Source: Pseudomonas marginalis
Lineage (GTDB): Bacteria > Pseudomonadota > Gammaproteobacteria > Pseudomonadales > Pseudomonadaceae
DNA length: 49,937 nucleotides
Assembly: GCF_001645105.1 (NCBI RefSeq)
Contig: NZ_LKEG01000048.1
Location: forward strand, 1-49,937
Direction of reading: 5' to 3'
Shown here: in pieces, positions 8,096 through 17,206 of the stretch
Numbering within the stretch: position 1 is the stretch's first letter
Layout of the letters: the number at the start of each line of letters is the position of its first letter
The notes under the pieces: generated by a model
Told to the model about the DNA's origin: nothing
What the model saw: only the letters and a program-made list of their open reading frames with translations
Databases searched by the model: none
Made by a program: the position numbers and the translations under genes

Positions 8096-8121
8096 TGTGG
8101 GAGGGGGCGTGCCCTCTCCCA
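8096..8121. repeat. Single REP hairpin between convergent genes
   Basis: TGTGGGAGGGGGCGTGCC is followed by CTCTCCCA, an imperfect inverted repeat of the GTGGGAGGGGGCTTGC REP class. It sits in the 57-base gap between the DUF1624 gene and the 3' end of metE, where it could stop transcription from both sides. Confidence 0.6.
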
Positions 8122-8136
8122 CCGTTCTAGAAGGCG

Positions 8137-10425
8137 TTAAGCCAGTTCAGCCCGCAGTTGACGCGCTGCCGTCACCATGTGAATCAACGCCGCTTCCGTC
8201 TCCGGCCAGCCACGGGTCTTCAACCCGCAATCCGGGTTCACCCACAACCGCTCAGCCGGAATCCGCTTGGCCGCCTTGCGCAGCAGGTTGGCCATCTCCG
8301 AGGCATCCGGCACACGTGGCGAGTGGATATCGTAGACGCCCGGGCCGATGTCGTTCGGGTACGCAAAGGCTTCGAACGCGTCCAGCAACTCCATGTCCGA
8401 GCGTGAGGTCTCGATGGTGATCACGTCGGCGTCCATTGCCGCGATCGACTCGATCACGTCGTTGAACTCGCTGTAGCACATGTGGGTGTGGATCTGGGTT
8501 TCATCGCGTACGCCCGAGGCGCACAGGCGGAACACTTCGGTGGCCCAGTCCAGGTAGTGCTGCCACTGTGCCTGGCGCAACGGCAGGCCTTCACGGAACG
8601 CAGCTTCGTCGATCTGCACGATCTTGATGCCGGCGGCTTCCAGGTCCACCACTTCGTCACGAATCGCCAGGGCCAGTTGGCGGGCCTGCACTTCACGGCT
8701 CACGTCTTCGCGAGGGAACGACCACATCAGCATGGTCACGGGACCGGTGAGCATGCCCTTCACGACCTTGCTGGTCAGGCCTTGGGCGTAACGGATCCAC
8801 TCCACGGTCATCGCGTTCGGGCGGCTCAGGTCACCGAAAATCACCGCCGGTTTCACGCAGCGCGAACCGTAGCTCTGCACCCAACCGAAGCGGGTGAACG
8901 CGTAGCCGTCCAACTGCTCGGCGAAGTATTCGACCATGTCGTTTCGTTCCGCTTCCCCGTGTACCAGCACGTCCAGGCCGAGGTTTTCCTGCACTTCAAC
9001 CGCGTGCTTGATCTCGCTGTGCATCGCTTCGACGTACTCGGCTTCGCTCAACTTGCCGGCCTTATACGACTGGCGCGCCAGACGGATCGACGCAGTCTGC
9101 GGGAACGAACCGATGGTGGTGGTCGGGAACAGCGGCAGGTTGAGGCCGGCACGTTGCTGCTCGATACGCTGGGCAAACAGCGATTGGCGCTGGCTGTCCT
9201 TGGCGGTGATCGCCGCCACACGGGCCTGCACGGCCGGCTTGTGGATACGCGGTGAAGCAGCGCGCGCAGCCTGCACGGCGCGGCTTTCGGCCAGGGCAGC
9301 GAGTACGTTGGGCGCCTCGGGCGCGCTGACTGCTTGGGCCAATACCGCCACTTCGGCGCACTTCTGTACGGCAAATGCCAGCCAGCGCTTGAGCTCGGCA
9401 TCCAGTTTATCTTCACGGCCCAGGTCGACCGGGCTGTGCAGCAAGGAGCAGGACGGCGCCACCCACAGGCGATCCCCTAGTTTTTCATGCGCATGCTGCA
9501 AGGTGGCCAGGGCCTTTTCCAGGTCGCAGCGCCAGACGTTACGGCCGTTGACCACGCCCAGAGACAGCACCTTATAAGCCGGCAAGCGGTCGAGAATGGT
9601 CGGGTACTGGTCCGGGGCACGCACCAAGTCGATGTGCAGACCATCGACCGGCAGGTTGGCGGCCAGACCGAGGTTTTCTTCAAGGCCGCCAAAGTAGGTG
9701 GCCACCAGCTTTTTCAGCGGGTCGCGCTGGATCAGGTTGTAGGCGCGCTCAAACGCGTTTTTCCACGCTTGCGGCAGATCGAGCACCAGGATGGGCTCGT
9801 CGATCTGCACCCATTCCACCCCCAGATCAGCCAGGCGCTGGAAGATCTGGCCATACAACGGCAGCAGGCGCTCCAACAGGTCAAGCTTGTCGAAGTCGCC
9901 GCCCTTGGCCTTGCCCAACCACAGGTAAGTCAATGGACCGATGACGACGGGCTTGACGTTGTGACCCAGTTCGCGGGCTTCCTGCACTTCTTCGAACAGT
10001 TGCTCCCAACCCAGGTGGAACTGCTGGTCAGCGCTGAATTCAGGCACCAGGTAGTGGTAGTTGGTGTCGAACCACTTGGTCATTTCCTGGGCGTGGGCGC
10101 CGCCGCAGCAGCTGTCGCTGACGCCACGGGCCATGCCGAACAGGGTGTGGAGGGTGGCTTTGCCATCGGCTGGGCGGAAACGCTCGGGGATCACGCCGAA
10201 CATCAGCGAGTGCGCCAGTACCTGGTCGTACCAGGCGAAATCACCGGCGGGCAGCAGTTCAATGCCGGCCTGTTTTTGCAGGTCCCAATGGGTCTTGCGC
10301 AGGTCACGGCCAACGGCACGCAGGCCGGCTTCATCCAGCTCGCCCTTCCAGAACGCTTCCTGCGCTTTTTTCAGTTCACGGTCGCGTCCAATACGCGGGA
10401 ATCCGAGGGAATGAGCGACTGCCAT
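8137..10425 (-). CDS. metE: Cobalamin-independent methionine synthase
   Basis: The 762-residue cytosolic enzyme transfers the methyl group of 5-methyltetrahydropteroyl-triglutamate to homocysteine to make methionine. The N-terminal half starts AHSLGFPRIGRDRELKKA. The C-terminal catalytic half keeps the zinc ligands His648 and Cys650 (in IHTHMCYSEF), Glu672 (TIETS) and Cys733 (NPDCGLKTRGWPE), matching the E. coli ligands with a constant offset of seven. The length fits the family. The ATG at 10425 has a GGAG site. No B12 riboswitch fold was seen upstream; instead a perfect inverted repeat at 10481-10495 could be a MetR operator, although no metR lies next to it. It is divergent from the diguanylate cyclase gene. 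Confidence 0.97.
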   Translation of the reverse strand: MAVAHSLGFPRIGRDRELKKAQEAFWKGELDEAGLRAVGRDLRKTHWDLQKQAGIELLPAGDFAWYDQVLAHSLMFGVIPERFRPADGKATLHTLFGMARGVSDSCCGGAHAQEMTKWFDTNYHYLVPEFSADQQFHLGWEQLFEEVQEARELGHNVKPVVIGPLTYLWLGKAKGGDFDKLDLLERLLPLYGQIFQRLADLGVEWVQIDEPILVLDLPQAWKNAFERAYNLIQRDPLKKLVATYFGGLEENLGLAANLPVDGLHIDLVRAPDQYPTILDRLPAYKVLSLGVVNGRNVWRCDLEKALATLQHAHEKLGDRLWVAPSCSLLHSPVDLGREDKLDAELKRWLAFAVQKCAEVAVLAQAVSAPEAPNVLAALAESRAVQAARAASPRIHKPAVQARVAAITAKDSQRQSLFAQRIEQQRAGLNLPLFPTTTIGSFPQTASIRLARQSYKAGKLSEAEYVEAMHSEIKHAVEVQENLGLDVLVHGEAERNDMVEYFAEQLDGYAFTRFGWVQSYGSRCVKPAVIFGDLSRPNAMTVEWIRYAQGLTSKVVKGMLTGPVTMLMWSFPREDVSREVQARQLALAIRDEVVDLEAAGIKIVQIDEAAFREGLPLRQAQWQHYLDWATEVFRLCASGVRDETQIHTHMCYSEFNDVIESIAAMDADVITIETSRSDMELLDAFEAFAYPNDIGPGVYDIHSPRVPDASEMANLLRKAAKRIPAERLWVNPDCGLKTRGWPETEAALIHMVTAARQLRAELA

Positions 10426-10480
10426 GACTTACAACTCCAATGTCGATATTGATGGCAGCCATTGTCGGCAGGCACTAATC

Positions 10481-10495
10481 ATGAGGCAAACTCAT
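10481..10495. promoter_or_regulatory. Candidate MetR (LysR-type) operator for metE
   Basis: ATGAG-GCAAA-CTCAT is a perfect inverted repeat with five-base arms and spacer, 56 bases upstream of the metE start. LysR-type regulators, including MetR (TGAA-N5-TTCA), bind sites of this spacing. The arms differ from the MetR consensus by one base each. Confidence 0.4.
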
Positions 10496-10616
10496 TTAAT
10501 TTAAGATGATCACAAGATCTATTCATGTTTACAGCCAGGGATACGCCATCGTTCGCTGGCCGCACCCCATCCAATACGCATACCATGGGTCAAAACACTC
10601 AACCGAATGAGCCCTC

Positions 10617-12260
10617 ATGATCAAAGCCAGCCTGCGCAGTCACCTGACCCTCTGGTTCGCCGGCTTATCATTACTCACGTTGTTGAGCGTGGGCTTCTAT
10701 GTGGGCCATATCGCCACTGAACAGGTGAAGCAGGCCAGCGGCAATACGCTGTTGAGCACCGCCCGTTCCACGGCGGCGCTGCTGGCCGTGCAACTGCGCG
10801 AGCGGCAACTGGAGGTGTCGTTGCTGAGCAAGGCCCCGCTGTTTCGCCAGGGCAACCTGGACGCGCCGGATATCCTCACGCTGATGGAACTGCGCACCCA
10901 ATCGCGCGCCGAGTATGCGTGGATGGGGGTGGCCGACGCCGAGGGCAAGGTGCACCAGGCGGTCAACGGGTTGCTGGTCAATCAGTCGGTGCAGCAACGG
11001 CCGTGGTTCCAGGCGGGGATGCGCGGCGAGTACGCCGGCGATCCCCATGAAGCCGTGCTGCTGGCCAAGCTGTTGCCGGGGGCCACGAATGGCGAGCCAT
11101 TGCGCTTTATCGATTTCGCCGCGCCGATCCGCAACGCACAAGGTGAAACCATCGGCGTACTGGGCGCCCATGCGCATTGGCGGTGGGTCACGCAAATCGT
11201 CGACTCCGCCGTGATGCAGAAGGACGCCCTGCCCGACCTTGAAGCCCTGATTGTCGACTTCGACGGCAAAGTGCTCTACCCGCAAGTGCTGGCCGGTGAG
11301 CCGATGCCGCAGGCCAACCTGGGCAAACCGTCCGGCTGGTCCACCGGCAACGGCTACGTCACCGCCTCGGTGGCGGTACCCAGCCCGTCGAATGCTAAAG
11401 TGAGCTGGTACATCGTGGTGCGCCAACCCCTGGATGTCGCGCTGCAACCGGCGCGCGTGCTGCTGTACAAGCTGTTGCTGCTGGGCGTGATCGCAGCCTT
11501 GGTGTTCGGGCTCGTCGCCTATTACTTGGCGTCCACCCTCAGCCGTCCGATCGAACGCCTGGTGCGGTCCGCCAAACAGGTGCAAGACAATCAACCCGGC
11601 GCAGCTTTCCCCCAGGAACACCCCGTGCTGGAAATCGCCCAATTGGGCCGTTCGCTCACCGGCATGACCCAGTCCCTGCTGTCCAAGGAACGTCAGTTGC
11701 AGGACGCCAATGCCTCCCTGGAAGCCACCGTCGCGCAACGCACCGCCGACCTGACCCAAGCCAATGCCGAGCTGCTCAAGCTCGCCACCCACGATGCATT
11801 GACCGGCGTCTACAACCGTCGCCGCTTCGATGAAAAACTCGCCGAAAACAGCCTGCTGTTCCAACGCACCGGCCGCACCTTCGCCCTGCTGCTGATCGAC
11901 GCCGACTACTTCAAGCGCGTCAACGACAGCTACGGCCACGCCATCGGCGACGACGTGCTGTGCCAATTGGCCGCCCTGATTAAAAACACCACCCGCGCCA
12001 CCGACTTCGTCGCGCGCTACGGTGGTGAGGAGTTCGCGGTGCTGCTGCCCGAAGTCGAAGAACCCGACAGCCCCGACGTGGTCGCCGAGAAAATCCGCGT
12101 AGCCGTGGAGGCGGCGGTGTTCCCAACCGTCGGCCATGTGACCGTGAGTATCGGCGTAGGGGTGGCCGAGCCGTCGGACCGCGACACCTCGGCGCTGCTC
12201 AAGCGGGCGGATATGCAATTGTATGAGGCTAAAGCGGCGGGCAGGAATCGCGTGGCCTGA
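10617..12260 (+). CDS. Membrane diguanylate cyclase with Cache sensor
   Basis: The 547-residue protein probably makes cyclic di-GMP from two GTP in response to an extracytoplasmic ligand. Transmembrane helices lie near residues 12-32 and 282-304. Between them is a dCache-type sensor (YAWMGVADAEGKVHQAVNG, then RPWFQAGMRGEYAGD). After the second helix come a HAMP-like segment (STLSRPIERLVRSAKQVQ) and a coiled coil. The GGDEF domain starts THDALTGVYNRRRF; its active loop is GGEEF, a functional variant. RATD, five residues upstream of the loop, matches the RxxD product-inhibition site, so feedback control is expected. The gene is divergent from metE and stands alone before a REP pair. Catalytic competence is inferred from the intact motifs. 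Confidence 0.92.
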   Translation: MIKASLRSHLTLWFAGLSLLTLLSVGFYVGHIATEQVKQASGNTLLSTARSTAALLAVQLRERQLEVSLLSKAPLFRQGNLDAPDILTLMELRTQSRAEYAWMGVADAEGKVHQAVNGLLVNQSVQQRPWFQAGMRGEYAGDPHEAVLLAKLLPGATNGEPLRFIDFAAPIRNAQGETIGVLGAHAHWRWVTQIVDSAVMQKDALPDLEALIVDFDGKVLYPQVLAGEPMPQANLGKPSGWSTGNGYVTASVAVPSPSNAKVSWYIVVRQPLDVALQPARVLLYKLLLLGVIAALVFGLVAYYLASTLSRPIERLVRSAKQVQDNQPGAAFPQEHPVLEIAQLGRSLTGMTQSLLSKERQLQDANASLEATVAQRTADLTQANAELLKLATHDALTGVYNRRRFDEKLAENSLLFQRTGRTFALLLIDADYFKRVNDSYGHAIGDDVLCQLAALIKNTTRATDFVARYGGEEFAVLLPEVEEPDSPDVVAEKIRVAVEAAVFPTVGHVTVSIGVGVAEPSDRDTSALLKRADMQLYEAKAAGRNRVA

Positions 12261-12283
12261 CACTGCTGTGAAGAGACCGCTTG

Positions 12284-12379
12284 CTGTGGCGAGGGAGCTT
12301 GCTCCCGCTGGAGTGCGAAGCGCTCCCGCTTTTTCAGGTCTGCTGCGCAGCCCAACGGGAGCCAGCTCCCTCGCCACAG
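12284..12379. repeat. REP pair (REPIN)
   Basis: CTGTGGCGAGGGAGCTTGCT at the left and its inverted counterpart ending CCCTCGCCACAG at the right enclose about 50 bases with further small palindromes (GGTCTGCTGCGCAGCCC). This is the two-arm arrangement mobilised by RAYT transposases in Pseudomonas. It lies between the convergent cyclase and porin genes. Confidence 0.8.
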
Positions 12380-12398
12380 GGTTAGGGTTGAAGTGCCG

Positions 12399-13718
12399 TT
12401 ACAGCAACGGAATCGAATAACTCACAAACACCCGATTCTGATCCTGGTCGCGCGCCACTTCACTGCGCGACACGCCGTTGCGCCAGCCAAACCCGACGTT
12501 CTTGAACGTGCCGCTCTGCACCACGTAATCCAGTGAGATATCGCGCTCCCACTCGCTGGCATCGTTGCCGCTGGCGGTGAGGATGTGGTCACCCTTCAAG
12601 TACATCAGCGAGGCCTTCAAGCCGGGCACGCCCAGTGACGCGAAGTCGTAGGCGTACTGCGCAAACGCCGTACGCTCGCCCGCCTGGATAAAGGTCTGCA
12701 CGGTGCGGTCGGTGTAGAGGTACAGGCTGGCGCCGCCCTCCCCTTTGTTCACCAGGCCACCCTGGTTGAGTTGGGCGAAGTTACTGTCATCCGAGACTTG
12801 CTGGTAACCGGCGGTAATCGCGTGCGGCCCCAGGGAGTAGATGAACGCGGCGCTCCAGGTGTTGTTGTCGATTTCACCGTTGCCGTTTTTGGTAAACCCA
12901 CTGATTTTGTAGCCTTCGGCACGGCCGGCGGCGCTGCTGTTTTTGCCATCGGAGGTGGTCTTGAAGTAGCGCAGGTCGGTTTTCAATGAGCCGTAATCAC
13001 CGAGCGGCAGTACATGGATCAACCCAGCGAAGTGCTGCTGGTAATAATCCTCGAGGTTGGCGTAGTAGTACTGGACCATCAGGTCCTTGGTCACTTGGTA
13101 ATCGGCGCCTGCATAGTTGAACGTGTTGCTTTCCTGGGTACCGCCCGCTGCCGCCAGGCCGCTGCGATCACTGGAGCCGCGGCCGGTGGTGTGTTGCAGT
13201 TGGCCGCCGGTCAGGGTCAGGTTATCGATGTCTTTGCTGGTGATTTGCCCGCCTTCGAAAGACTGTGGCAACAGGCGACCGTCGTTGCTCACCAGGATCG
13301 GCAGGTTCGGACGCAGGTAGCCGTAGCGCAGTTCGCTCTTGGCGAAACGCGCCTTGGCCGTTGCGCCGCCACGGGCCCAGTTGTCGACGGCCTTGCCGTC
13401 GTCGTTGGGGATCATCGAGCTGCCCACATGGCGGCCGGCGCCGCTGTCGAGGGTCACGCCGAGCATGCCGATGGCGTCCAGGCCGAACCCCACGGTGCCA
13501 TCGGTAAAGCCCGATTGATAGTTGAGGATAAACGCCTGGCCCCACTCTTCGGTCTTCGAAGGAGCGGCGGCGCCGTCACGGTTGTCGTTGTTGAAGTAGA
13601 AGTTACGCATGCTCAAGTTGGCTTTGCTGTCCCCCAAAAAATCAGCCGAAGCCAAGGGGCTCAAGGCAATGCCCAGGCCGCCGGTCAATACGCTTAACAC
13701 ATTCAAAGTGGCTTTCAT
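12399..13718 (-). CDS. OprD-family outer-membrane porin
   Basis: The 439-residue protein has a signal peptide (MKATLNVLSVLTGGLGIAL, cleavage after ASA) and then the OprD start DFLGDSKANLSMRNFYFNND. Repeated amphipathic strands follow, with the family motifs GFGLDAIGMLGVTLDSG, AKSELRYGYLRP, LPILVSNDGRLLPQSFEG and YYYANLEDYYQQHFAGL. It ends in the porin-type SYSIPLL. OprD proteins are 18-strand specific channels for small anions or amino-acid-like solutes. It is the last gene of the LacI/ABC/phosphoesterase operon, seven bases after the phosphoesterase stop, so it probably admits the operon's substrate through the outer membrane. The start at 13718 has a GAGG site; five upstream codons are not needed. 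Confidence 0.92.
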   Translation of the reverse strand: MKATLNVLSVLTGGLGIALSPLASADFLGDSKANLSMRNFYFNNDNRDGAAAPSKTEEWGQAFILNYQSGFTDGTVGFGLDAIGMLGVTLDSGAGRHVGSSMIPNDDGKAVDNWARGGATAKARFAKSELRYGYLRPNLPILVSNDGRLLPQSFEGGQITSKDIDNLTLTGGQLQHTTGRGSSDRSGLAAAGGTQESNTFNYAGADYQVTKDLMVQYYYANLEDYYQQHFAGLIHVLPLGDYGSLKTDLRYFKTTSDGKNSSAAGRAEGYKISGFTKNGNGEIDNNTWSAAFIYSLGPHAITAGYQQVSDDSNFAQLNQGGLVNKGEGGASLYLYTDRTVQTFIQAGERTAFAQYAYDFASLGVPGLKASLMYLKGDHILTASGNDASEWERDISLDYVVQSGTFKNVGFGWRNGVSRSEVARDQDQNRVFVSYSIPLL

Positions 13719-13725
13719 CACAACC

Positions 13726-14559
13726 TCAGTCAATTAACCCATGAGCGTCATAAAACGGATACGGCCCCGGGTAGTCCCCGAATACGCCGTTGTGGCTGAT
13801 CAAACCTTGTTGCGCCTCCCAGCGATGCAACAAATAGCCCGCCGGCTCCAGGTTGAAATGCGCGGGCGCCGCTTCTTGCAAATCCAGCACGATCTGGTGA
13901 GAAGTGCCGGGGCACACACAACTCACACTGCCGCCGAAACGCCGCTGCATCGGCCGGTGCAGGTGCCCGCACAACAGGCGCTCCACTTGCGGATGGCGCG
14001 CAACGACCTGCTCGAGGGCGGCGGCGTTGATGAAAGGTTCACGGTCCATATGGCCGATGCCGCTGATAAACGGCGGGTGATGCAGGATCAACAGCGTTGG
14101 CGCCTGCGGGCGCAGCGCCAACTGCTCGTCGAGCCACTGCAGTTGGCTGTCGAGTAACTGGCCGCCGTGACCTCCCGGGATGGTCGAGTCGAGGCCGATC
14201 AGGCGCAGCGGGTGGTCGTCTACCACCCAGTCCAATGGGCCATCCGCCGACAAAGGCAAATACGCGTGATCACGGAACGCCTCCAGCAGCGGACCGCGTG
14301 TGTCGTGGTTGCCGGGCACCAGGTAGCAGGGCATCTGCAGGCGGGCGAGTTCAGGGTGCAGCACGGCGTATTCATCGGCGCGGCCGAAATCCACCAGGTC
14401 ACCGCTGATCACCACGATATCGGGGCGCGGGTGACTGGCGTTCAGGTGGTCGACGGCACGGCGCAGCGCGCCCAGGGTGTCGACAACGCCATAGGTGAGG
14501 CGTTGGCCGGCTTTAAGGTGCAGGTCGCTGATCTGCGCGACGAGGAACGGACGATTCAC
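13726..14559 (-). CDS. Calcineurin-like metallophosphoesterase
   Basis: The 277-residue protein has the full dinuclear-metal set of class III phosphodiesterases: Asp12 and His14 (SDLHL), Asp54 (SGDLVD), Asn84-His85 (GNHD), His160 (LILHHPP) and His199/His201 (CGHLHRP). It resembles the CpdA/GpdQ group, which hydrolyse cyclic nucleotides or glycerophosphodiesters. No signal peptide is present, so it acts in the cytoplasm. It starts with GTG at 14559, nine bases after the ATPase stop, and is followed at once by the porin gene. In this operon it most likely cleaves the imported compound, suggesting a phosphodiester-type substrate. That substrate assignment is inference. Confidence 0.9.
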   Translation of the reverse strand: MNRPFLVAQISDLHLKAGQRLTYGVVDTLGALRRAVDHLNASHPRPDIVVISGDLVDFGRADEYAVLHPELARLQMPCYLVPGNHDTRGPLLEAFRDHAYLPLSADGPLDWVVDDHPLRLIGLDSTIPGGHGGQLLDSQLQWLDEQLALRPQAPTLLILHHPPFISGIGHMDREPFINAAALEQVVARHPQVERLLCGHLHRPMQRRFGGSVSCVCPGTSHQIVLDLQEAAPAHFNLEPAGYLLHRWEAQQGLISHNGVFGDYPGPYPFYDAHGLID

Positions 14560-14568
14560 AATAGATTC

Positions 14569-15600
14569 TCAAGCATTCAGGGTGAACAACATGTGCGGCG
14601 CAATCGCCAAGGCAATCGGCGCGCCGACGGTGTAGAGCTGGTTGTCGCTGCTGTCGACCAGCAGCGGTTGCGGGCCGCCCACGTCCACGAGCAGGCGGCT
14701 TTGCGCGCCCTGAAAAAACTGCGCCAGCAGATGGCCGTGCAGGTGCCCTTCTCCTTCCATCACCCGCAAGTGTTCAGGGCGGCAGTAGATCGTGCTGGGC
14801 AGGTCCGCTCCGTGCCACGGCAACTCGCCGCCGCAGACTTTCAAGCCATGCGCTGAAGACTCGATCACCGCGAAGGCATTGAGGTTGCCGACAAACCCCG
14901 CGACGAAGGCGTTGGCCGGTTTCTGGTAGATGTCCCGTGGGCTGGCCAGTTGGGCGACACGCCCGTGTTCCATCACCAGGATGCGGTCGCCCAGGGCCAT
15001 GGCTTCACCCTGGTCGTGGGTGACGAACACCGAGGTGATGCCGAGCCCGCGCAGCAGTTCGTTCAGTTCGCTGCGCAGCCGTTCGCGCAATTGCGCATCG
15101 AGGGCCGCCAGCGGTTCATCCAGCAATAACACCTTGGGGCGCGGCGCCAAGGCACGGGCCAGGGCCACACGCTGACGCTGGCCGCCGGAGAGCTCGTGGA
15201 TGCTGCGCTTGCCGTGATGCTGCAAGCCCACCAGTTCCAGCAATTCGTCGCAGCGCTTGTTGCGTTCAGGCACCGACATGCCGCGAATCTTCAAGCCGTA
15301 AACTATATTCCCCGCCACATCCAGGTTGGGAAACAGCGCGTAGTTCTGGAACACCATGCCCACGTCGCGGCGTTCGATCGGCAGGCGGGTCACGTCCTGA
15401 TCGCCAAAAAACACCTGGCCCACATCCGGGCGTTCCAGGCCGGCGATCAGGCGCAAGGTCGTGGTTTTGCCACAGCCTGACGGGCCAAGGATCGCCAGGG
15501 TTTCGCCGCCTTCGACGGTCAGGTTCAAGTCATGCACGGCCACGGTGCCGTCGGCGAACGCCTTGCGACAGCCTTGCAGGCGGATAGTGATAGCGGTCAT
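14569..15600 (-). CDS. ABC importer ATPase (PotA/FbpC type)
   Basis: The 343-residue ATPase has Walker A GPSGCGKTT, the Q-loop FQNYALFP, the signature LSGGQRQR, Walker B VLLLDEP and the switch His in FVTHD. A C-terminal TOBE-like domain (about residues 235-343, IYCRPEHLRV) is typical of importers for iron, polyamines and 2-aminoethylphosphonate. It powers the two permeases encoded immediately upstream, and its ATG overlaps the stop codon of the second permease (ATGA), so the stoichiometry is probably set by translational coupling. The substrate is not determinable from the ATPase alone. Confidence 0.95.
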   Translation of the reverse strand: MTAITIRLQGCRKAFADGTVAVHDLNLTVEGGETLAILGPSGCGKTTTLRLIAGLERPDVGQVFFGDQDVTRLPIERRDVGMVFQNYALFPNLDVAGNIVYGLKIRGMSVPERNKRCDELLELVGLQHHGKRSIHELSGGQRQRVALARALAPRPKVLLLDEPLAALDAQLRERLRSELNELLRGLGITSVFVTHDQGEAMALGDRILVMEHGRVAQLASPRDIYQKPANAFVAGFVGNLNAFAVIESSAHGLKVCGGELPWHGADLPSTIYCRPEHLRVMEGEGHLHGHLLAQFFQGAQSRLLVDVGGPQPLLVDSSDNQLYTVGAPIALAIAPHMLFTLNA

Positions 15601-16391
15601 CGACGCTCTCCACGGGACAAACGGGCACTGATGGCCTGCAGCGCGATCAGCAGCGGCACGATCATCAGCAAAAAGATAAGGGTGTAGGCGCTGGCGATTT
15701 CCAGGCGCGCCGAGGCGTAGCTGTCGGCCAGGCCCACGGGCAAGGTCTTGGTCATCGGCGTATGGAGCATCCAGGTCAGGTTGAACTCACCCAGGGACAA
15801 GGTGACCACCATCAGCACACCGGCCAGGATCCCCGCCCGGCAGTTGGGCACCACCACGCTGAAGAAACGCTTGATCGGACCGGCGCCCAGGCTGGCCGCC
15901 GCCTCCTCCAGCACCGGCAATTGCTGGCGCTGCATCACCGCCATCACCGGGCGTACCAGGAACGGCAAGGTGAACAACACGTGGCCGACCAGAATGAACA
16001 CCCAGCTGCTACGGAAGCCGCCGAACTGGCCGTAGGTGAGCAGCAAGGCCAGCGCACTGGCCAGTCCGGGCATGGCCACCGGCAGCACCATCAGTTCTTC
16101 AAAGGCGCGGCTGAAGCGGTTGTTCATACGCACCAATGCGTAGGCCGCCGGTACGCCAATCACGCAGACGCACACGGCACAGGCCAGCGCCAGTTGCAGC
16201 GACAGCCACACGGTGGGCGAATAGGCCTGCCACACCTGGATCAACCAATCGAAGGTCAAGCCGCTGGACAGGCCCACAAAGAAATTGCGCGTCAGCCCGG
16301 CCAGCAGCGACATGAGCACCGGCACCAACATGAAGGCACACACCAGCAGTGTAAACAGCAGTTGCATCACAAACAGCGATGAGCGTTTCAC
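15597..16391 (-). CDS. ABC importer permease 2
   Basis: This 264-residue inner-membrane protein has about six transmembrane segments. The start is GTG at 16391, which forms a four-base GTGA overlap with the end of permease 1. The open frame continues upstream only as out-of-frame sequence inside permease 1. After a first helix (FVMQLLFTLLVCAFMLVPVLMS in part), the EAA loop that contacts the ATPase reads LEEAAASLGAGPIKRFFSVV, with the conserved Gly. It pairs with permease 1 to form the channel, as in Fe(III)/aminoethylphosphonate-type importers where two separate permease genes are used. Confidence 0.92.
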   Translation of the reverse strand: MKRSSLFVMQLLFTLLVCAFMLVPVLMSLLAGLTRNFFVGLSSGLTFDWLIQVWQAYSPTVWLSLQLALACAVCVCVIGVPAAYALVRMNNRFSRAFEELMVLPVAMPGLASALALLLTYGQFGGFRSSWVFILVGHVLFTLPFLVRPVMAVMQRQQLPVLEEAAASLGAGPIKRFFSVVVPNCRAGILAGVLMVVTLSLGEFNLTWMLHTPMTKTLPVGLADSYASARLEIASAYTLIFLLMIVPLLIALQAISARLSRGERR

Positions 16392-17206
16392 AGCACAGTC
16401 CCCGCGTTTTTCACCAGGCGGCGCGTGAGCAGCAACACGGCCCAGGTCACCGCGCCGAGCACCACCGACAGCGCGGCAGCCACGGCAAAGTTGGCGTAGT
16501 TGGTAAACACGTTGTAGATCGCCACCGGGGTGACATTCAGCCGCGTGCCCAAGGTAAAGGCGGTGCCAAAGGCGCCCATGGACGTGGCAAAACAGATCGC
16601 CCCGCACGACGCCAGCGCCGGCGCCAGGCCCGGCACAATCACATCGCACACCACCCGCCAATGCCCGGCGCCCAGCGAATGCGCGGCTTCTTCCAGGCTG
16701 CGGTCGAGGCTTTCGCAGGCGGCCATCACCGTGAGGATCACCCGTGGAATCGAGAAATACAGGTACCCCACGAACAACCCCGCCAGCGAGTAGGCAAAGA
16801 TCCAGCGCTCACCCGCCAGTTGCAGGCCCAGGGCGGCAAACAGGCCCTGGCGCCCCGCCAGCAGAATCACCAGGAAGCCCACTACCACGCCGGGAAACGC
16901 CAGCGGAAACGTCAGCAATGCCACCAGCGCCGAGCGCCCGAAGAACTGCTGGCGGGCGAGAAACACGCCGCTGATGCCGCCGATCACCAACGCAACCAGC
17001 GTCACCACCACCGCCAGCACCAGGGTTTGCCCAAGGCTGCCCAGGTACTGCGCACTGCTGAGCACCTGCCAGTAACCACTGCCGTTGCTGTCACGGCTTT
17101 CGGCACCGAGCAGCACCAAGTGCGCGAGCGGCAACAGCCAGAACGCGAGCAGCACCGCAAACGCCGGGGCCAGTGCCCAGGCGGCATGTCTTGCCGATGC
17201 TGCCAC
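16388..17206 (-). CDS. ABC importer permease 1
   Basis: This 272-residue inner-membrane protein has six or so hydrophobic segments and the EAA loop LEEAAHSLGAGHWRVVCDV near residues 171-189. It starts with GTG at 17206, directly abutting the TAA stop of the binding-protein gene with no spacer. Its end overlaps permease 2 by four bases. The N-terminus (APAFAVLLAFWLLPLAHLVLL) is the usual first helix. Together with permease 2 and the ATPase it forms a type I importer of the family used for ferric ion, polyamine, thiamine or phosphonate. Confidence 0.92.
   Translation of the reverse strand: MAASARHAAWALAPAFAVLLAFWLLPLAHLVLLGAESRDSNGSGYWQVLSSAQYLGSLGQTLVLAVVVTLVALVIGGISGVFLARQQFFGRSALVALLTFPLAFPGVVVGFLVILLAGRQGLFAALGLQLAGERWIFAYSLAGLFVGYLYFSIPRVILTVMAACESLDRSLEEAAHSLGAGHWRVVCDVIVPGLAPALASCGAICFATSMGAFGTAFTLGTRLNVTPVAIYNVFTNYANFAVAAALSVVLGAVTWAVLLLTRRLVKNAGTVL

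Noticed and set aside
10426..10616. Cobalamin riboswitch upstream of metE
   Set aside because: The 191-base region has no B12-box-like segment or the needed length of structured RNA; only a LysR-type inverted repeat was seen.
10671..12377. A 568-codon open frame opposite the diguanylate cyclase
   Set aside because: It runs into REP sequence and has no domain; the GGDEF protein on the other strand is intact.
12284..12379. CRISPR-like repeat or attachment site
   Set aside because: Inverted rather than direct repeats, no regular spacing, no integrase or cas gene nearby; it matches the REP pattern seen elsewhere in the window.
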